A stretch of 64,000 nt of DNA from Natrarchaeobaculum sulfurireducens (lineage in GTDB: Archaea; Halobacteriota; Halobacteria; Halobacteriales; Natrialbaceae), in the NCBI RefSeq assembly GCF_003430825.1, contig NZ_CP024047.1:2542001-2606000 (forward strand), written 5' to 3'. The notes beneath the pieces are model-generated. The model did not search any database. It was not told where the DNA came from and worked only from the letters and a program-made list of their open reading frames with translations. Below are positions 24,399 through 33,178 of this stretch, piece after piece. How positions within the stretch are numbered: position 1 is the stretch's first letter; each line of letters begins with the position of its first letter. Made by a program: the position numbers and the translations under genes.

Positions 24399-26522
24399 AT
24401 GACTGACACCCGAACGACGTGCGAAACGGCGTACGAGCGATTGGCAGACCGGATCTCGGACCCGTACTGTGCAGTCGACTCCGAGTGGCGAATCACGTAC
24501 TGGAACGAACGAATGGCGGCAGTGACCGACACTCGAGCGGCGGACGTCGTCGGCGACGTGCTCTGGGACGTCGTCCCGGCCCTTCGTGGCTCACGGTTCG
24601 AGTCCCATTGCCGAGTGGTCATGCGCACGCACGAACCACGCACTGTCGACGTTCGACTCGACGACGTATCCGACGACTGGCTCGAGGCGACCCTCTATGC
24701 CGACGAGGACGGCCTGTCGATCATCACCCGTGACGTCACCGAACGAACGGACCGAGAGGCAGAGGTCGAACTCGCGGAAACCGTCTTCGAGAACACACAG
24801 GATGCGCTGTTTCTCATCGACGTCGACGAAGTCAGAGACGAGTTCCGGCTCGAGCGAGTGAACCCGGTTTACGAAGCCCACACCGGGCTGTCCAACGACG
24901 AACTAAGCGGACGACGACTCCGGGACGTCTTCGGTGACGACCGGGGCGGCACTATCCTCGAGAACTACCGCGAGTGTGTCGCCCGACGTGAGCCACTCGA
25001 GTACGAAGAGACCGCTTCCGTTCCCGACGAGCAGTCCACCTGGGAGACGCGAATTGCGCCAGTCGTCATCGACGGCGACGTCGAAAAGATAGTCGGGGCG
25101 ACACGTAACATTACCGAACTCAAAGAACGCGAACGACGGTACGACGCCATCTTCAACCAGACCTATCAGTTTACGGGCCTGCTCGACCTCGACGGGACGC
25201 TTCTGGAGGCGAACGACTCCGCGCTCGAGTTCGGCGGGTTCGACCGCAGTGATGTCGTGGGCACTCCACTCTGGGAATCGGACTGGTGGCGACACTCCGA
25301 GGACGGCCAGGAGGATCTGAAAGCCGCGATCGAATCGGCAGGCAACGGCGAGTTCGTCCGGTACGATGCGGAGGTCCAGGGTGCCGATGGAACCGTAATT
25401 ATCGACTTCTCACTTCGCCCGATTACGGACGAACGAGGCGAGGTCGACTTACTCGTAGCCGAAGGCCGAGATATTACGGCACACATCCGACGGGCTCAGG
25501 AACTCGAGCAAAAGCGAGAGTTTCTCGGGCAGATCCAGTCGGTCGCAGCGATCGGCGGCTGGGCGGTCGACTTCCGGACGGAAGCGATGCAGTGGACGGA
25601 CGAGGTCTATCGCATCCACGAGCTGCCCCCGGAGTACGAGCCGGCGATCGAAGACGGGATCGAGTTCTACCACCCTCGAGACAGAACAACAATTACGGAC
25701 GCGTTCGAGCGGCTGCAGACGACGGGTGACCGCTACGATCTGGAGTTGCGGATCGTCACGTCTACCGACGAGGTTCGGTGGGTTCGAACGCTTGGTTCGC
25801 CGTGGTACGACGACGATGGGGACCTGATCGGTGCTCGTGGTGCGTTCCAGGACATCACCGACCGCAAGGAACACGAACGGACCCTCCAGCGGACCAACGA
25901 CCGGCTCGAGGAGTTCACTGCCGTCGTGAGCCACGACCTTCGCAATCCGCTCACAGTTGCACAGGCTGCCCTCGAACTGGCTCGAGAGAGCGGGTCGTCG
26001 GAGGACTTCGACCGCATCGAGGCGGCACACCGGCGGATGAACGCGCTGATCACCGACCTGCTGGCGCTCGCACGCAACGGCCAACAGGTCGACGAGACAC
26101 AGCCGGTCGCACTCGGCACGCTCGTCGAGTCGGTCCGTGAGACGATCCCGGCTGACGACGCCACGATCGACGTCGATCTCGACGGATACCGGCTCGAGGC
26201 GGACGAGGTACGGTTACGTCAGCTGATCGAAAATCTGCTGTCGAACGCACTCAACCACGGCGGCGACGACGTGACGGTTCGAGTCGGTCTGCTGACCGAC
26301 GGGACGGGATTCTACGTCGCGGACGACGGACCGGGCATTCCCCCTGCGGTTCGGGACGCAATCTTCGACCAGGGGTTCTCGACGACGACCGATGGAACCG
26401 GCTTCGGCCTCGCGATCGTCAAGGGAATCGCCGAAGCCCACGGCTGGACCGTTGACGTGACAGAAAGCGTCGACGGTGGCGCGAGGTTCGAAGTGGAAAC
26501 CGGACGGTATCGTCCTGAGTGA
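24399..26522 (+). CDS. Multi-PAS sensor histidine kinase
   Basis: A 707-residue soluble kinase with no membrane helices. Four PAS modules (about residues 8-120, 125-245, 247-365 and 370-490) each end with a PAC-like DVTER, NITEL, DITAH or DITDR. The HisKA helix carries the phospho-histidine in VVSHDLRNPL (His near 511). The ATPase domain has the N box ENLLSNALNHGG, G1 DDGPGIPP and G2 GTGFGLAIVKG. It is probably a cytoplasmic sensor of redox or another small signal and may phosphorylate the upstream HTH-receiver protein. No ligand residues can be read by eye. Confidence 0.92.
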   Translation: MTDTRTTCETAYERLADRISDPYCAVDSEWRITYWNERMAAVTDTRAADVVGDVLWDVVPALRGSRFESHCRVVMRTHEPRTVDVRLDDVSDDWLEATLYADEDGLSIITRDVTERTDREAEVELAETVFENTQDALFLIDVDEVRDEFRLERVNPVYEAHTGLSNDELSGRRLRDVFGDDRGGTILENYRECVARREPLEYEETASVPDEQSTWETRIAPVVIDGDVEKIVGATRNITELKERERRYDAIFNQTYQFTGLLDLDGTLLEANDSALEFGGFDRSDVVGTPLWESDWWRHSEDGQEDLKAAIESAGNGEFVRYDAEVQGADGTVIIDFSLRPITDERGEVDLLVAEGRDITAHIRRAQELEQKREFLGQIQSVAAIGGWAVDFRTEAMQWTDEVYRIHELPPEYEPAIEDGIEFYHPRDRTTITDAFERLQTTGDRYDLELRIVTSTDEVRWVRTLGSPWYDDDGDLIGARGAFQDITDRKEHERTLQRTNDRLEEFTAVVSHDLRNPLTVAQAALELARESGSSEDFDRIEAAHRRMNALITDLLALARNGQQVDETQPVALGTLVESVRETIPADDATIDVDLDGYRLEADEVRLRQLIENLLSNALNHGGDDVTVRVGLLTDGTGFYVADDGPGIPPAVRDAIFDQGFSTTTDGTGFGLAIVKGIAEAHGWTVDVTESVDGGARFEVETGRYRPE

Positions 26523-26607
26523 TCAGTACTCACCACGCAAGACGGTGGTCGCGAGAACAGTTCCGTCGGCGAACAGTGCTAAAATGAACTGTGAAACACC
26601 AGAACAG

Positions 26608-28068
26608 TCAGTCCTGGATGACGGTTCGCGACTCGGCGTACTCCATCGCGTGTTCGTCGTAGGTCCACAGACTCACCAGCACGAGCGCCGCGATTGCAGG
26701 CGGCCAGACGAGAATCGGGAAGTACTCGGGGAAGAGATAAAGGTTCCCGATCGAGCCAACGAGACCGACGAGGATCGTCGCGAGGACGGCTTCTGCCGTC
26801 GTCTTCTTCCACAGGACGAGTGCTGCAAGCGGCAAGCCAAGCGAGACGCCGAGACCGACGAACGCGAACTCGATGATCTCGAAGATCGTCCCCGGTCGGA
26901 CGTACGCGAGCGCGATCCCGATGACGGCGGCCCCGACGACGATTCCGCGGCCGAACAGGATCAGTTCGGTCTCGGTCGCTCTCGGATTGACGTGTTCTTC
27001 GTAGAAGCGCGTCACGTCGGCGGAGGTGACGATCATCATCGAGTCCGACGTCGAGAGAATCGCACCGATGATACCGGCGAGCAAGATTCCAGCCAGCCAG
27101 GCCGGGAACAGGTCGATGATGGCGTGCATCGCAACGTTTTCGTGGTGGATGTCGGTGCCTTCGTAGAGCACGCGACCGGCAACACCCATGAGCAGGGGAA
27201 CCGTCAGCCTGAGCGCCTGGAACGCGACGGCGATGACGGATGCCGCACTAATGATCCGCTGTGAGCGGATTGCCTGGAACCGCATCAGGCCGTGGGGTTG
27301 GCCGATAGCGCCCGCGGCGAAGGTGACCCAGGCCAAAATCGCGATCACGAGAGCCATCCCCGCGTCGCCGCCACTCATCGAGAGCAGGTTTGGATCGTTC
27401 GCCGACGCCTCGGCGAGGAACGCAGACCAGCCACCGATCTCGGCGATCATCCCAACCGGGACGAGAATCGCGGCGATGATGACCAGCGATCCCATCAGGA
27501 GGTGAGCCGTCACGGATGCGTTGAAGCCGCCGAGCGTCGTGTAGAACGCGACAGCGATTCCACCGATCAGAATCGCGGTCGTGTAGGGAATTCCGAGCGC
27601 GATATCCATCGCTTCACCGATCGCAATGATCTGGGCGCCGATGTACGACATCATGAAGACGACGATCGTCACCGTCCCGACGAGTCGAATCGCCGGGCCG
27701 AGTCTGTGTTCACCGAACACGACGGAGAGATGATCGACCACGGTCTGACTGCCGAGCTGTTCGGACGTCCCGCGGAAGTTCGGCGCGACGTATCGGTACA
27801 GGAACAACACGAGGAAGATCATCGTGATCGAGAACCAGAGACCACTCAGCCCCACCGTGAAACCGACGCCAACCCAGGCGAAGAACGTCCATCCACTTGC
27901 GATCGCCGTCACTTCGGAAATCGCGATCGGAACCGTACCGACGTCTCGACCCGCGAGCATGTACTCCGACAGCCGCTTCGTCTCGGTTGTCAGGAAAAAG
28001 TACAGTCCGATTCCTGCAAGCGTCAGAATAAACAGTCCGAAGGTGATCTGGAACTGGAGTTCCGCCAT
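26608..28068 (-). CDS. Sodium/solute symporter (SSS family)
   Basis: A 486-residue membrane protein with about 13 helices in the SSS (LeuT-fold) pattern. The GWTFFAWVGVGFTVGLSGLW segment near residue 60 and ILSTSDSMMIVTSADVTRFY near 310 (the SxSD/sodium region) are family marks. It imports an organic solute with Na+; the substrate cannot be told. The ATG at 28068 overlaps the TGA of a 47-residue upstream frame, so the two are translationally coupled. A GTG three bases earlier (28071) is an alternative start. Confidence 0.9.
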   Translation of the reverse strand: MAELQFQITFGLFILTLAGIGLYFFLTTETKRLSEYMLAGRDVGTVPIAISEVTAIASGWTFFAWVGVGFTVGLSGLWFSITMIFLVLFLYRYVAPNFRGTSEQLGSQTVVDHLSVVFGEHRLGPAIRLVGTVTIVVFMMSYIGAQIIAIGEAMDIALGIPYTTAILIGGIAVAFYTTLGGFNASVTAHLLMGSLVIIAAILVPVGMIAEIGGWSAFLAEASANDPNLLSMSGGDAGMALVIAILAWVTFAAGAIGQPHGLMRFQAIRSQRIISAASVIAVAFQALRLTVPLLMGVAGRVLYEGTDIHHENVAMHAIIDLFPAWLAGILLAGIIGAILSTSDSMMIVTSADVTRFYEEHVNPRATETELILFGRGIVVGAAVIGIALAYVRPGTIFEIIEFAFVGLGVSLGLPLAALVLWKKTTAEAVLATILVGLVGSIGNLYLFPEYFPILVWPPAIAALVLVSLWTYDEHAMEYAESRTVIQD

Positions 28069-28211
28069 CACTGACCACCTCTCCCGAAGACAGTAACATG
28101 TCCATCCCCTCTCATCATGTCGATTCGGTACAGCACGTACGTGAGAATTGGAGCCGCGATCATGAAGAGAATCGCGATCGTAGTCCCCACCGGAAGTGTC
28201 GATTCAACCAT
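28068..28211 (-). CDS. 47-residue single-helix microprotein coupled to the SSS symporter
   Basis: This short frame starts with ATG at 28211 and ends at a TGA (28068-28070) that overlaps the symporter ATG. It encodes MVESTLPVGTTIAILFMIAA followed by PILTYVLYRIDM and a short polar tail, so one membrane helix spans about residues 9-29. Small partner subunits encoded just upstream of secondary transporters are known for SSS and NSS families. The frame overlap, the single helix and a TATA-like box at 28253-28261 support a real gene. Its role (assembly, stability or regulation of the symporter) is inferred. Confidence 0.75.
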   Translation of the reverse strand: MVESTLPVGTTIAILFMIAAPILTYVLYRIDMMRGDGHVTVFGRGGQ

Positions 28212-28252
28212 ATTTTAACACACCGTATCACACCACAGTCGAGAATAGCCCT

Positions 28253-28261
28253 GTATAATAT
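28253..28261 (-). promoter_or_regulatory. Probable promoter of the symporter operon
   Basis: GATATTATA on the minus strand would start transcription near 28230, about 20 bases before the microprotein ATG. Confidence 0.4.
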
Positions 28262-28266
28262 CCATC

Positions 28267-28280
28267 CCGGCCATGGTCGG
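28267..28280. promoter_or_regulatory. 14-bp near-perfect dyad between two AT-rich boxes
   Basis: CCGGCCATGGTCGG is self-complementary apart from one G-T pair. It is bracketed by TATAATATCC (28254-28263) and GGAATATTAT (28287-28296), which are themselves near-inverted copies of each other. It lies just upstream of the symporter promoter, as expected for an operator. The remaining bases to the ctaB start (28300-28468) hold only a TATA-like GCTAAATAG at about 28429. Confidence 0.4.
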
Positions 28281-28468
28281 TAATGCGGAATATTATGCAT
28301 TATACATCTACCCACATCGTACGTTCTTCCAAAACGCGGTGAGCCATAATGTTGTTTTGGTAATGTAAAGGTGGAGGAGTGACACGAACGAAACGACGGC
28401 TTCAAAAACAGCTGAGAAAAGCGAGAATGCTAAATAGCCGGAGTCGAACGTTTCAGACAAGAATAGCC

Positions 28469-29884
28469 GTGGCAACCGAGTCGTTTCCCCGACCGATCGG
28501 CACGCGTCGACGATTTTCTGCACTACTCGCAGCGACAGGATTGGGCGTCTACCTCCTGTTGATAATCGGCGCAACCACTTCGTTGACCGACGCCGCCGCG
28601 GCGTGTACAACCTGGCCGACCTGTCATGCGCCGACAGATCCGCTCAACCAGACGCAACTCGCAATCGCCTGGGGCCACCGACTGGCTGCCGTGATCGTCG
28701 GCTTGCTCGTCGCTGCGACGGTCGTCGCCGCCGTCCTCGGAGACGTCTCGAGGCGCGTTCGTGGCGCGATCCTCGCCGGCGGCGTCCTCTACGTCGTCCA
28801 AGTCGGTGTCGGCGCTGCAACGGCGGTCTTCGGTCCCGCGGCGATCACTCCGGGACTGCATCTCGGACTCGGCGTCGCGGTCTTTACGGCCGTCGTCCTC
28901 GCACTGGCCTGGGACCTCGAGTCCTCAACCGGCCAGGCCGACGACGCGATCGACTCGCCCGAACCGCTCGAGGAGACGCCCGCTGCAGCCGACAGAACGC
29001 TTCCCTCGAGCGGCCTCGCTCGCGTCCGACTCACCGCCTACGCCTACTTCAAGATGATGAAGCCACGACTGATGTGGCTGCTCTGTCTCGTCGCCGCAGC
29101 CGGGATGGCACTCGCCGCAGGGCCGGCACTCGATGCCGCCACGATCGTCGCGACACTCGGCGGTGGCGTCCTCGCCATCGGTGCGTCGGGAACGTTCAAT
29201 CACGTCCTCGAGCGCGACGTCGACCAGAAGATGTCCCGAACCGCGGATCGGCCGCTCGCGAACGATCTGATCCCGGTCAACCACGCTCTGGTGTTCGGCG
29301 GCCTGCTGACGGTTGCCTCCCTCGGTGTCTTCCTGACGATCAACGCGCTCGCGGCCGCACTGGGGCTCGCCGCGATCATGTTCTACAGCGTCGTCTACAC
29401 GCTGTTGCTCAAACCGAACACCGTCCAGAACACCGTTCTCGGCGGTCTCGCGGGTGCGTTACCCGCACTCATTGGCTGGGCTGCCGTCACGAACGAGATC
29501 GGCCTCCCCGCACTCGCGCTCGCGGGGGTTATCTTCCTCTGGACTCCAGCGCACTTTTATAACCTCGCGCTGGCGTACAAAGACGACTACGCCCGTGGTG
29601 GCTTCCCGATGATGCCCGTCGTTCGCGGCGAGACCGAAACCAGAAAACACATCGTCTACTACATCGCCGCGACGCTCGTCTCGACGGTCGTCCTCGCCTG
29701 GCTTACCGACCTCGGAGCGCTGTACGCTGCGACGGTCGCAATCTTCGGCGGCCTCTTCCTCTGGGCCGCGATCGTCCTTCACTTCGAGCAGACCGAACGC
29801 GCCGCGTTTCGCTCGTTTCACGCCTCGAACGCCTTCCTCGGTGCCGTCCTCGTGGCCATCGTCGTCGACGCGCTGGTACTGTAA
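28469..29884 (+). CDS. ctaB: Heme o synthase with N-terminal CtaA-like half
   Basis: A 471-residue membrane protein starting at GTG 28469; a TATA-like box near 28429 and loss of halophilic character upstream support this. Residues 1 to about 150 carry four helices resembling half of a heme a synthase (COX15/CtaA), with CTTWPTCHAP cysteines (near residues 46-52) and conserved histidines in GHRLAA and TPGLHLG. After an acidic linker (about 155-185), a UbiA-fold prenyltransferase has the aspartate motif DVDQKMSRTADRPL (near 256) and YKDDYARGGFPMMP. CtaB farnesylates heme b to heme o for terminal oxidases. The fused half-CtaA suggests channelling of heme to the next step. Confidence 0.9.
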   Translation: MATESFPRPIGTRRRFSALLAATGLGVYLLLIIGATTSLTDAAAACTTWPTCHAPTDPLNQTQLAIAWGHRLAAVIVGLLVAATVVAAVLGDVSRRVRGAILAGGVLYVVQVGVGAATAVFGPAAITPGLHLGLGVAVFTAVVLALAWDLESSTGQADDAIDSPEPLEETPAAADRTLPSSGLARVRLTAYAYFKMMKPRLMWLLCLVAAAGMALAAGPALDAATIVATLGGGVLAIGASGTFNHVLERDVDQKMSRTADRPLANDLIPVNHALVFGGLLTVASLGVFLTINALAAALGLAAIMFYSVVYTLLLKPNTVQNTVLGGLAGALPALIGWAAVTNEIGLPALALAGVIFLWTPAHFYNLALAYKDDYARGGFPMMPVVRGETETRKHIVYYIAATLVSTVVLAWLTDLGALYAATVAIFGGLFLWAAIVLHFEQTERAAFRSFHASNAFLGAVLVAIVVDALVL

Positions 29885-29948
29885 GCTTCGTTCGAATTCG
29901 GGTGGCCGATACGACTACGCTCTTCCGTCCAGTAGCGAGCGATAACAG

Positions 29949-30644
29949 ATGGATCGTCGAACGTTTCTCGCGGCAACTGCAGGGACAACACTCGCGGTCG
30001 GCGTCGCCGGCTGTAGCGGATTCAGGGAGATATCGATTCCCGAGGAACTCGAGGGCACCGACGCCGATCGACAGCTCCCCGTCCCTACGCTTGGCGATGG
30101 CGACGTGACGATCGAGGTCTACGAGGATACGGGCTGTCAGGGCTGTCGTGAGTTCCAGGCCGACGTCTTTCCGGTACTCGAAGGTGAGTTACTCGACACC
30201 GGCGAGGCCACCTATCAACACCGCGACTTCGTCGTCGGGGCTGCCGACGAGTCGGCCGAGATGGCAAACGCCGCGCGAGCGGTACAACACGAGACTCACA
30301 CCGACGGCGATCCGAACGGCGACTTCTTCGAGTACAAGGCGGCGGTCATGCGCGCCGACGACTGGAGCGACGACAGGCTCGGCAGGATGGCACAGTCGTT
30401 CGACATTTTACCAGAGCGGATCACGAGCGCCCTCGAGGACGAGACGTTCTACCCGACGCTCGTCGCCGACTGGGAGCGAGGCGAGGCGGCCGGCGTCGAG
30501 GGAACGCCGACGGTCGTCATCGAGGACGAACTGATCGAGGATCCGTTCGACATCGATGAGATCCGTGACCGTGTCTCGGAGTCGTCCGAAGTGGACCCGA
30601 CGACCACTGACAATGCTATCGAGAGTTTTCGAGACGCCCGCTGA
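29949..30644 (+). CDS. DsbA-like thioredoxin-fold Tat lipoprotein
   Basis: A 231-residue exported protein. It has a twin-arginine signal (RRTFLAATAG) and a lipobox ending VAGC (Cys22), so it is probably lipid-anchored outside the membrane. The DsbA/thioredoxin fold has an active-site CQGC (residues 63-66) and a cis-proline in GVEGTPTVV (near 187), with an all-helical insert between. It likely oxidises or reduces thiols of exported proteins. It starts 64 bases after ctaB in the same direction, suggesting a role in oxidase assembly (inferred). Its last 29 bases overlap the end of the convergent ion channel gene. Confidence 0.85.
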   Translation: MDRRTFLAATAGTTLAVGVAGCSGFREISIPEELEGTDADRQLPVPTLGDGDVTIEVYEDTGCQGCREFQADVFPVLEGELLDTGEATYQHRDFVVGAADESAEMANAARAVQHETHTDGDPNGDFFEYKAAVMRADDWSDDRLGRMAQSFDILPERITSALEDETFYPTLVADWERGEAAGVEGTPTVVIEDELIEDPFDIDEIRDRVSESSEVDPTTTDNAIESFRDAR

Positions 30645-31440
30645 CGCTTGAATCGGTCGCATCGTCGGTGTGATCGATTCGAGTGCCACACTGAGGACAC
30701 GCCGTCGCCGACCGGGCCTCCTCGAGGAAGCCCGATGCGATGATCGAGGCGGGAAGTGCGAACAGCCCGATACCAAGGACAGCCGTGATTCCGCCGAGTA
30801 GCTGCCCGAGTGGCGTCACGGGGTACATATCACCGTATCCGACCGTGGTCAGCGTGGCGACGCCCCACCAGAGCGTCTGCGGAATCGACGTAAACGTCTC
30901 CGGCTGTGCCTGGTGTTCAACGAGGTACACGAGGCTGGACACGACGACGAGAACTGCGGCATCAACGACCGTCACGACCACGAGATCGGTTTTCTTCCGT
31001 TTCAGAACGCGGGTGAAAAACGAAAGTGATTGTGAGTATCGGAAGAGCTTGAACAATCGCAGCGCTCGGATGACTCGTAGGTCACCACCGACGCCGAAAA
31101 GCGCCAGATAGAACGGGAGGATCGCGAGCAAATCCACGATCAGTAACGGACGAGACGCGAACCGGACTCGACCGGAGATGGGACCGGAGTATGCAGGGTG
31201 CTCGACGGCACTCCAGACACGGCCGAGGTATTCGACGGTAAAGAGTGCGACACTGCAGATCTCGAGCCAGAGAAAGACCGGTCCGTACTGGCTGGCGACC
31301 GAATCGACCGTCTCCATCATCACGGCAGCGACGTTGACGAGAATAACGGCCATAATGAGCCAATCGACGACGACTCCAGCACGGCCACCACGATCGGGTG
31401 ACAGAAGAGAGAACGTCGTCCGTCGCATTGAATCGAACAT
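30616..31440 (-). CDS. Voltage-gated-type potassium channel subunit with C-terminal CPxCG
   Basis: A 274-residue six-helix ion channel. An S4-like helix has regularly spaced arginines (RVIRALRLFKLFRYSQS, near 125). The pore contains the K+ filter TTVGYGD (near 197), with WW-type pore helix sequence before it. The last 40 residues leave the membrane and hold CPQCG plus a histidine, one half of a zinc ribbon, which could bind metal across subunits of the tetramer. No RCK or nucleotide-binding domain is fused. The gap 31441-31776 upstream shows no gene or clear structure. Confidence 0.9.
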   Translation of the reverse strand: MFDSMRRTTFSLLSPDRGGRAGVVVDWLIMAVILVNVAAVMMETVDSVASQYGPVFLWLEICSVALFTVEYLGRVWSAVEHPAYSGPISGRVRFASRPLLIVDLLAILPFYLALFGVGGDLRVIRALRLFKLFRYSQSLSFFTRVLKRKKTDLVVVTVVDAAVLVVVSSLVYLVEHQAQPETFTSIPQTLWWGVATLTTVGYGDMYPVTPLGQLLGGITAVLGIGLFALPASIIASGFLEEARSATACPQCGTRIDHTDDATDSSVSGRLENSR

Positions 31441-31776
31441 ACAGGTAGCGACGAACGAGACCGGTGTAAAACGTACCCATCCGTCGATACAGGGGCTCGC
31501 TACGGTCGTGGAACGACGCTGTGAGTCGAGTGATGATCTGGCGACCGGAGAGGGGTCGCTCGGTGAGAACCCAACAGGGAAACGAACCGCCCGGTATGGA
31601 TAGGTGTACGGTGTTGTCGGTGACCGCTCAACCGGAGACAGCGATCACCAGTACCGAATCACAATAGACCGGGCCGTATTCACACGCTCAAAACCGTACG
31701 CTTGACGGTCTGAGACCGCTGAATTTAGGTGCCGAAACAAGGCCAATACACCGTATGAACTGACACGGTCGGAGGC
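31441..31776. other. Intergenic stretch with nothing recognised
   Basis: This stretch lies between the start of the channel gene and the end of the aldo/keto reductase gene. Short frames here are basic and not convincing, no strong hairpin or repeat is visible, and it presumably carries the channel promoter near 31450. Confidence 0.5.
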
Positions 31777-32775
31777 CTACTCACTGCTTCGAGCCGCGTC
31801 GATGCGATCGAACTGCTCGTCGGTGAGCTCGAGTTCGATCGCACCGACGTTCTCTGTGAGTTGTCCGGTCGTTCGTGCGCCGACGATGGGGACGCAGGTA
31901 AAGCGCGTCTGGTCCATCAGCCAACGCAGTGAGACCTGTGCAGGCGTGGCGTCGACCTCGTCGGCGACGGAGTCGATGGTCTCGAGAACGTCCCAGGCCC
32001 GATCGGTCGCATAGCGGTCCTCGAACAGGTCGTCGAGGCTCCCCCGCGAGCCATCGGGCGCTTCGACGCCGCCGTCGTCGGTGCGTTCGTACTTGCCGGT
32101 AAGGAACCCACCGGCCAGCGGCGAGTACGGACAGACTGCGAGATCCTGGTCAGCGCAGACGTCGAGATAGTCCCCGACGACGTCGTAGTGGGCGGCGTTG
32201 ACCATCGGCTGAGTGACGTCGAAACGCTCGAGGTCCGCCACGTCTGCGGTCCAAAGTGCCTTCGTTAGCTTCCAGGCGGCCATCGTACTCGCTCCGAGGT
32301 GGTTGACTTTCCCTTCGCGGACGAGGTCCGTAAGCACCGAGAGCGTCTCCTCGATCGGCGTTTCGTCGTCCCAGCGATGGATGTAGTAGAGGTCGAGGTA
32401 GTCGGTGCCGAGGCGCTCGAGCGTGCCGTCGATCTGCCGACGGATGTGTTTGCGACCCAGCCCCGAATCGTTCGGTCGTGGGTCGCCCCAGCCGTCGAAC
32501 GGGAAGTAGACTTTCGAGGCGATCACGAAATCCTCGCGGTCGTACTCGGCGAGCCACTCGCCGATCCACTCTTCGCTGGTGCCGTCGGGATTGCCGTAGA
32601 CGTTCGCCGTGTCGATGAAATTGATTCCCTGGTCCCAGCAGGCGTCGAGCAACTCGTGGGCCTCCTCGCGGTCGGTCTCGTTCTCGAGGTCACCGGTGGC
32701 GCGCCCGAACCGCCAGGTGCCGAAACAGAGCTGTGAGACGGTCGTTCCTGTGTTGCCAAGCGTCGTATACTCCAT
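31777..32775 (-). CDS. Aldo/keto reductase
   Basis: A 332-residue TIM-barrel oxidoreductase of the AKR superfamily (YajO/tas-like, NADP-dependent). The catalytic tetrad is visible: Asp in FIDTANVYG (near residue 50), Tyr in the same motif, Lys in IASKVYFP (near 86) and His in YYIHRWD (near 125). The C-terminus has the cofactor-binding VPIVGARTTGQL loop (near 298). The ATG at 32775 gives MEYTTLGNTGTTVSQLCFG, the usual AKR start; the frame extends 10 residues further upstream without support. The substrate is unknown. Confidence 0.92.
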   Translation of the reverse strand: MEYTTLGNTGTTVSQLCFGTWRFGRATGDLENETDREEAHELLDACWDQGINFIDTANVYGNPDGTSEEWIGEWLAEYDREDFVIASKVYFPFDGWGDPRPNDSGLGRKHIRRQIDGTLERLGTDYLDLYYIHRWDDETPIEETLSVLTDLVREGKVNHLGASTMAAWKLTKALWTADVADLERFDVTQPMVNAAHYDVVGDYLDVCADQDLAVCPYSPLAGGFLTGKYERTDDGGVEAPDGSRGSLDDLFEDRYATDRAWDVLETIDSVADEVDATPAQVSLRWLMDQTRFTCVPIVGARTTGQLTENVGAIELELTDEQFDRIDAARSSE

Positions 32776-32886
32776 AGTAGACAGCCGTTCACGCCAATCG
32801 CGCATAAACGTCCGCCCGACGGCAGGAACTCGGGGGTACCGAAACTCGAGGGATCGGGTGCCCGAATCGGGACGAGCAGCGTGCCG

Positions 32887-33021
32887 TCAGTTACGGGCGA
32901 ATCGCAGACCGGACAGAAGCGTCGCCGCCAGCATGGACAGCACCGCGATGCCGACCCCGAAGCCGGGGGTGCCGTCGTCACCGTTGGTGGTGTTCTCGGC
33001 GTACATCGTCTCGTCTTTCAT
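32887..33021 (-). CDS. 44-residue PGF-CTERM microprotein
   Basis: A minus-strand frame from ATG 33021 (an in-frame TGA stands directly before it) to the stop at 32887. It encodes an acidic N-terminus (MKDETMYAENTTNGDDG), then TPGF, a hydrophobic helix and a short basic end (RFARN). This is the PGF-CTERM tripartite signal that archaeosortase A cleaves to anchor surface proteins, but without a preceding domain or signal peptide. It may be a true free-standing microprotein or the last exon-like remnant of a decayed surface protein. No start of such a protein is visible in this gap. Confidence 0.55.
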   Translation of the reverse strand: MKDETMYAENTTNGDDGTPGFGVGIAVLSMLAATLLSGLRFARN

Positions 33022-33178
33022 TCATCGTCGAACGGTTCCGGGTCCTCGAGCGCACCGATCGGAAGGGAGTGAGATGGCCACCACCACCGGCTCCGTCGAG
33101 ATCGGCCGTTTTCAGATCACTACCAGTTTCGGGAACAGACGATAACACCTTTCGCGGTGGAGCCACAGCCTCGAGACG

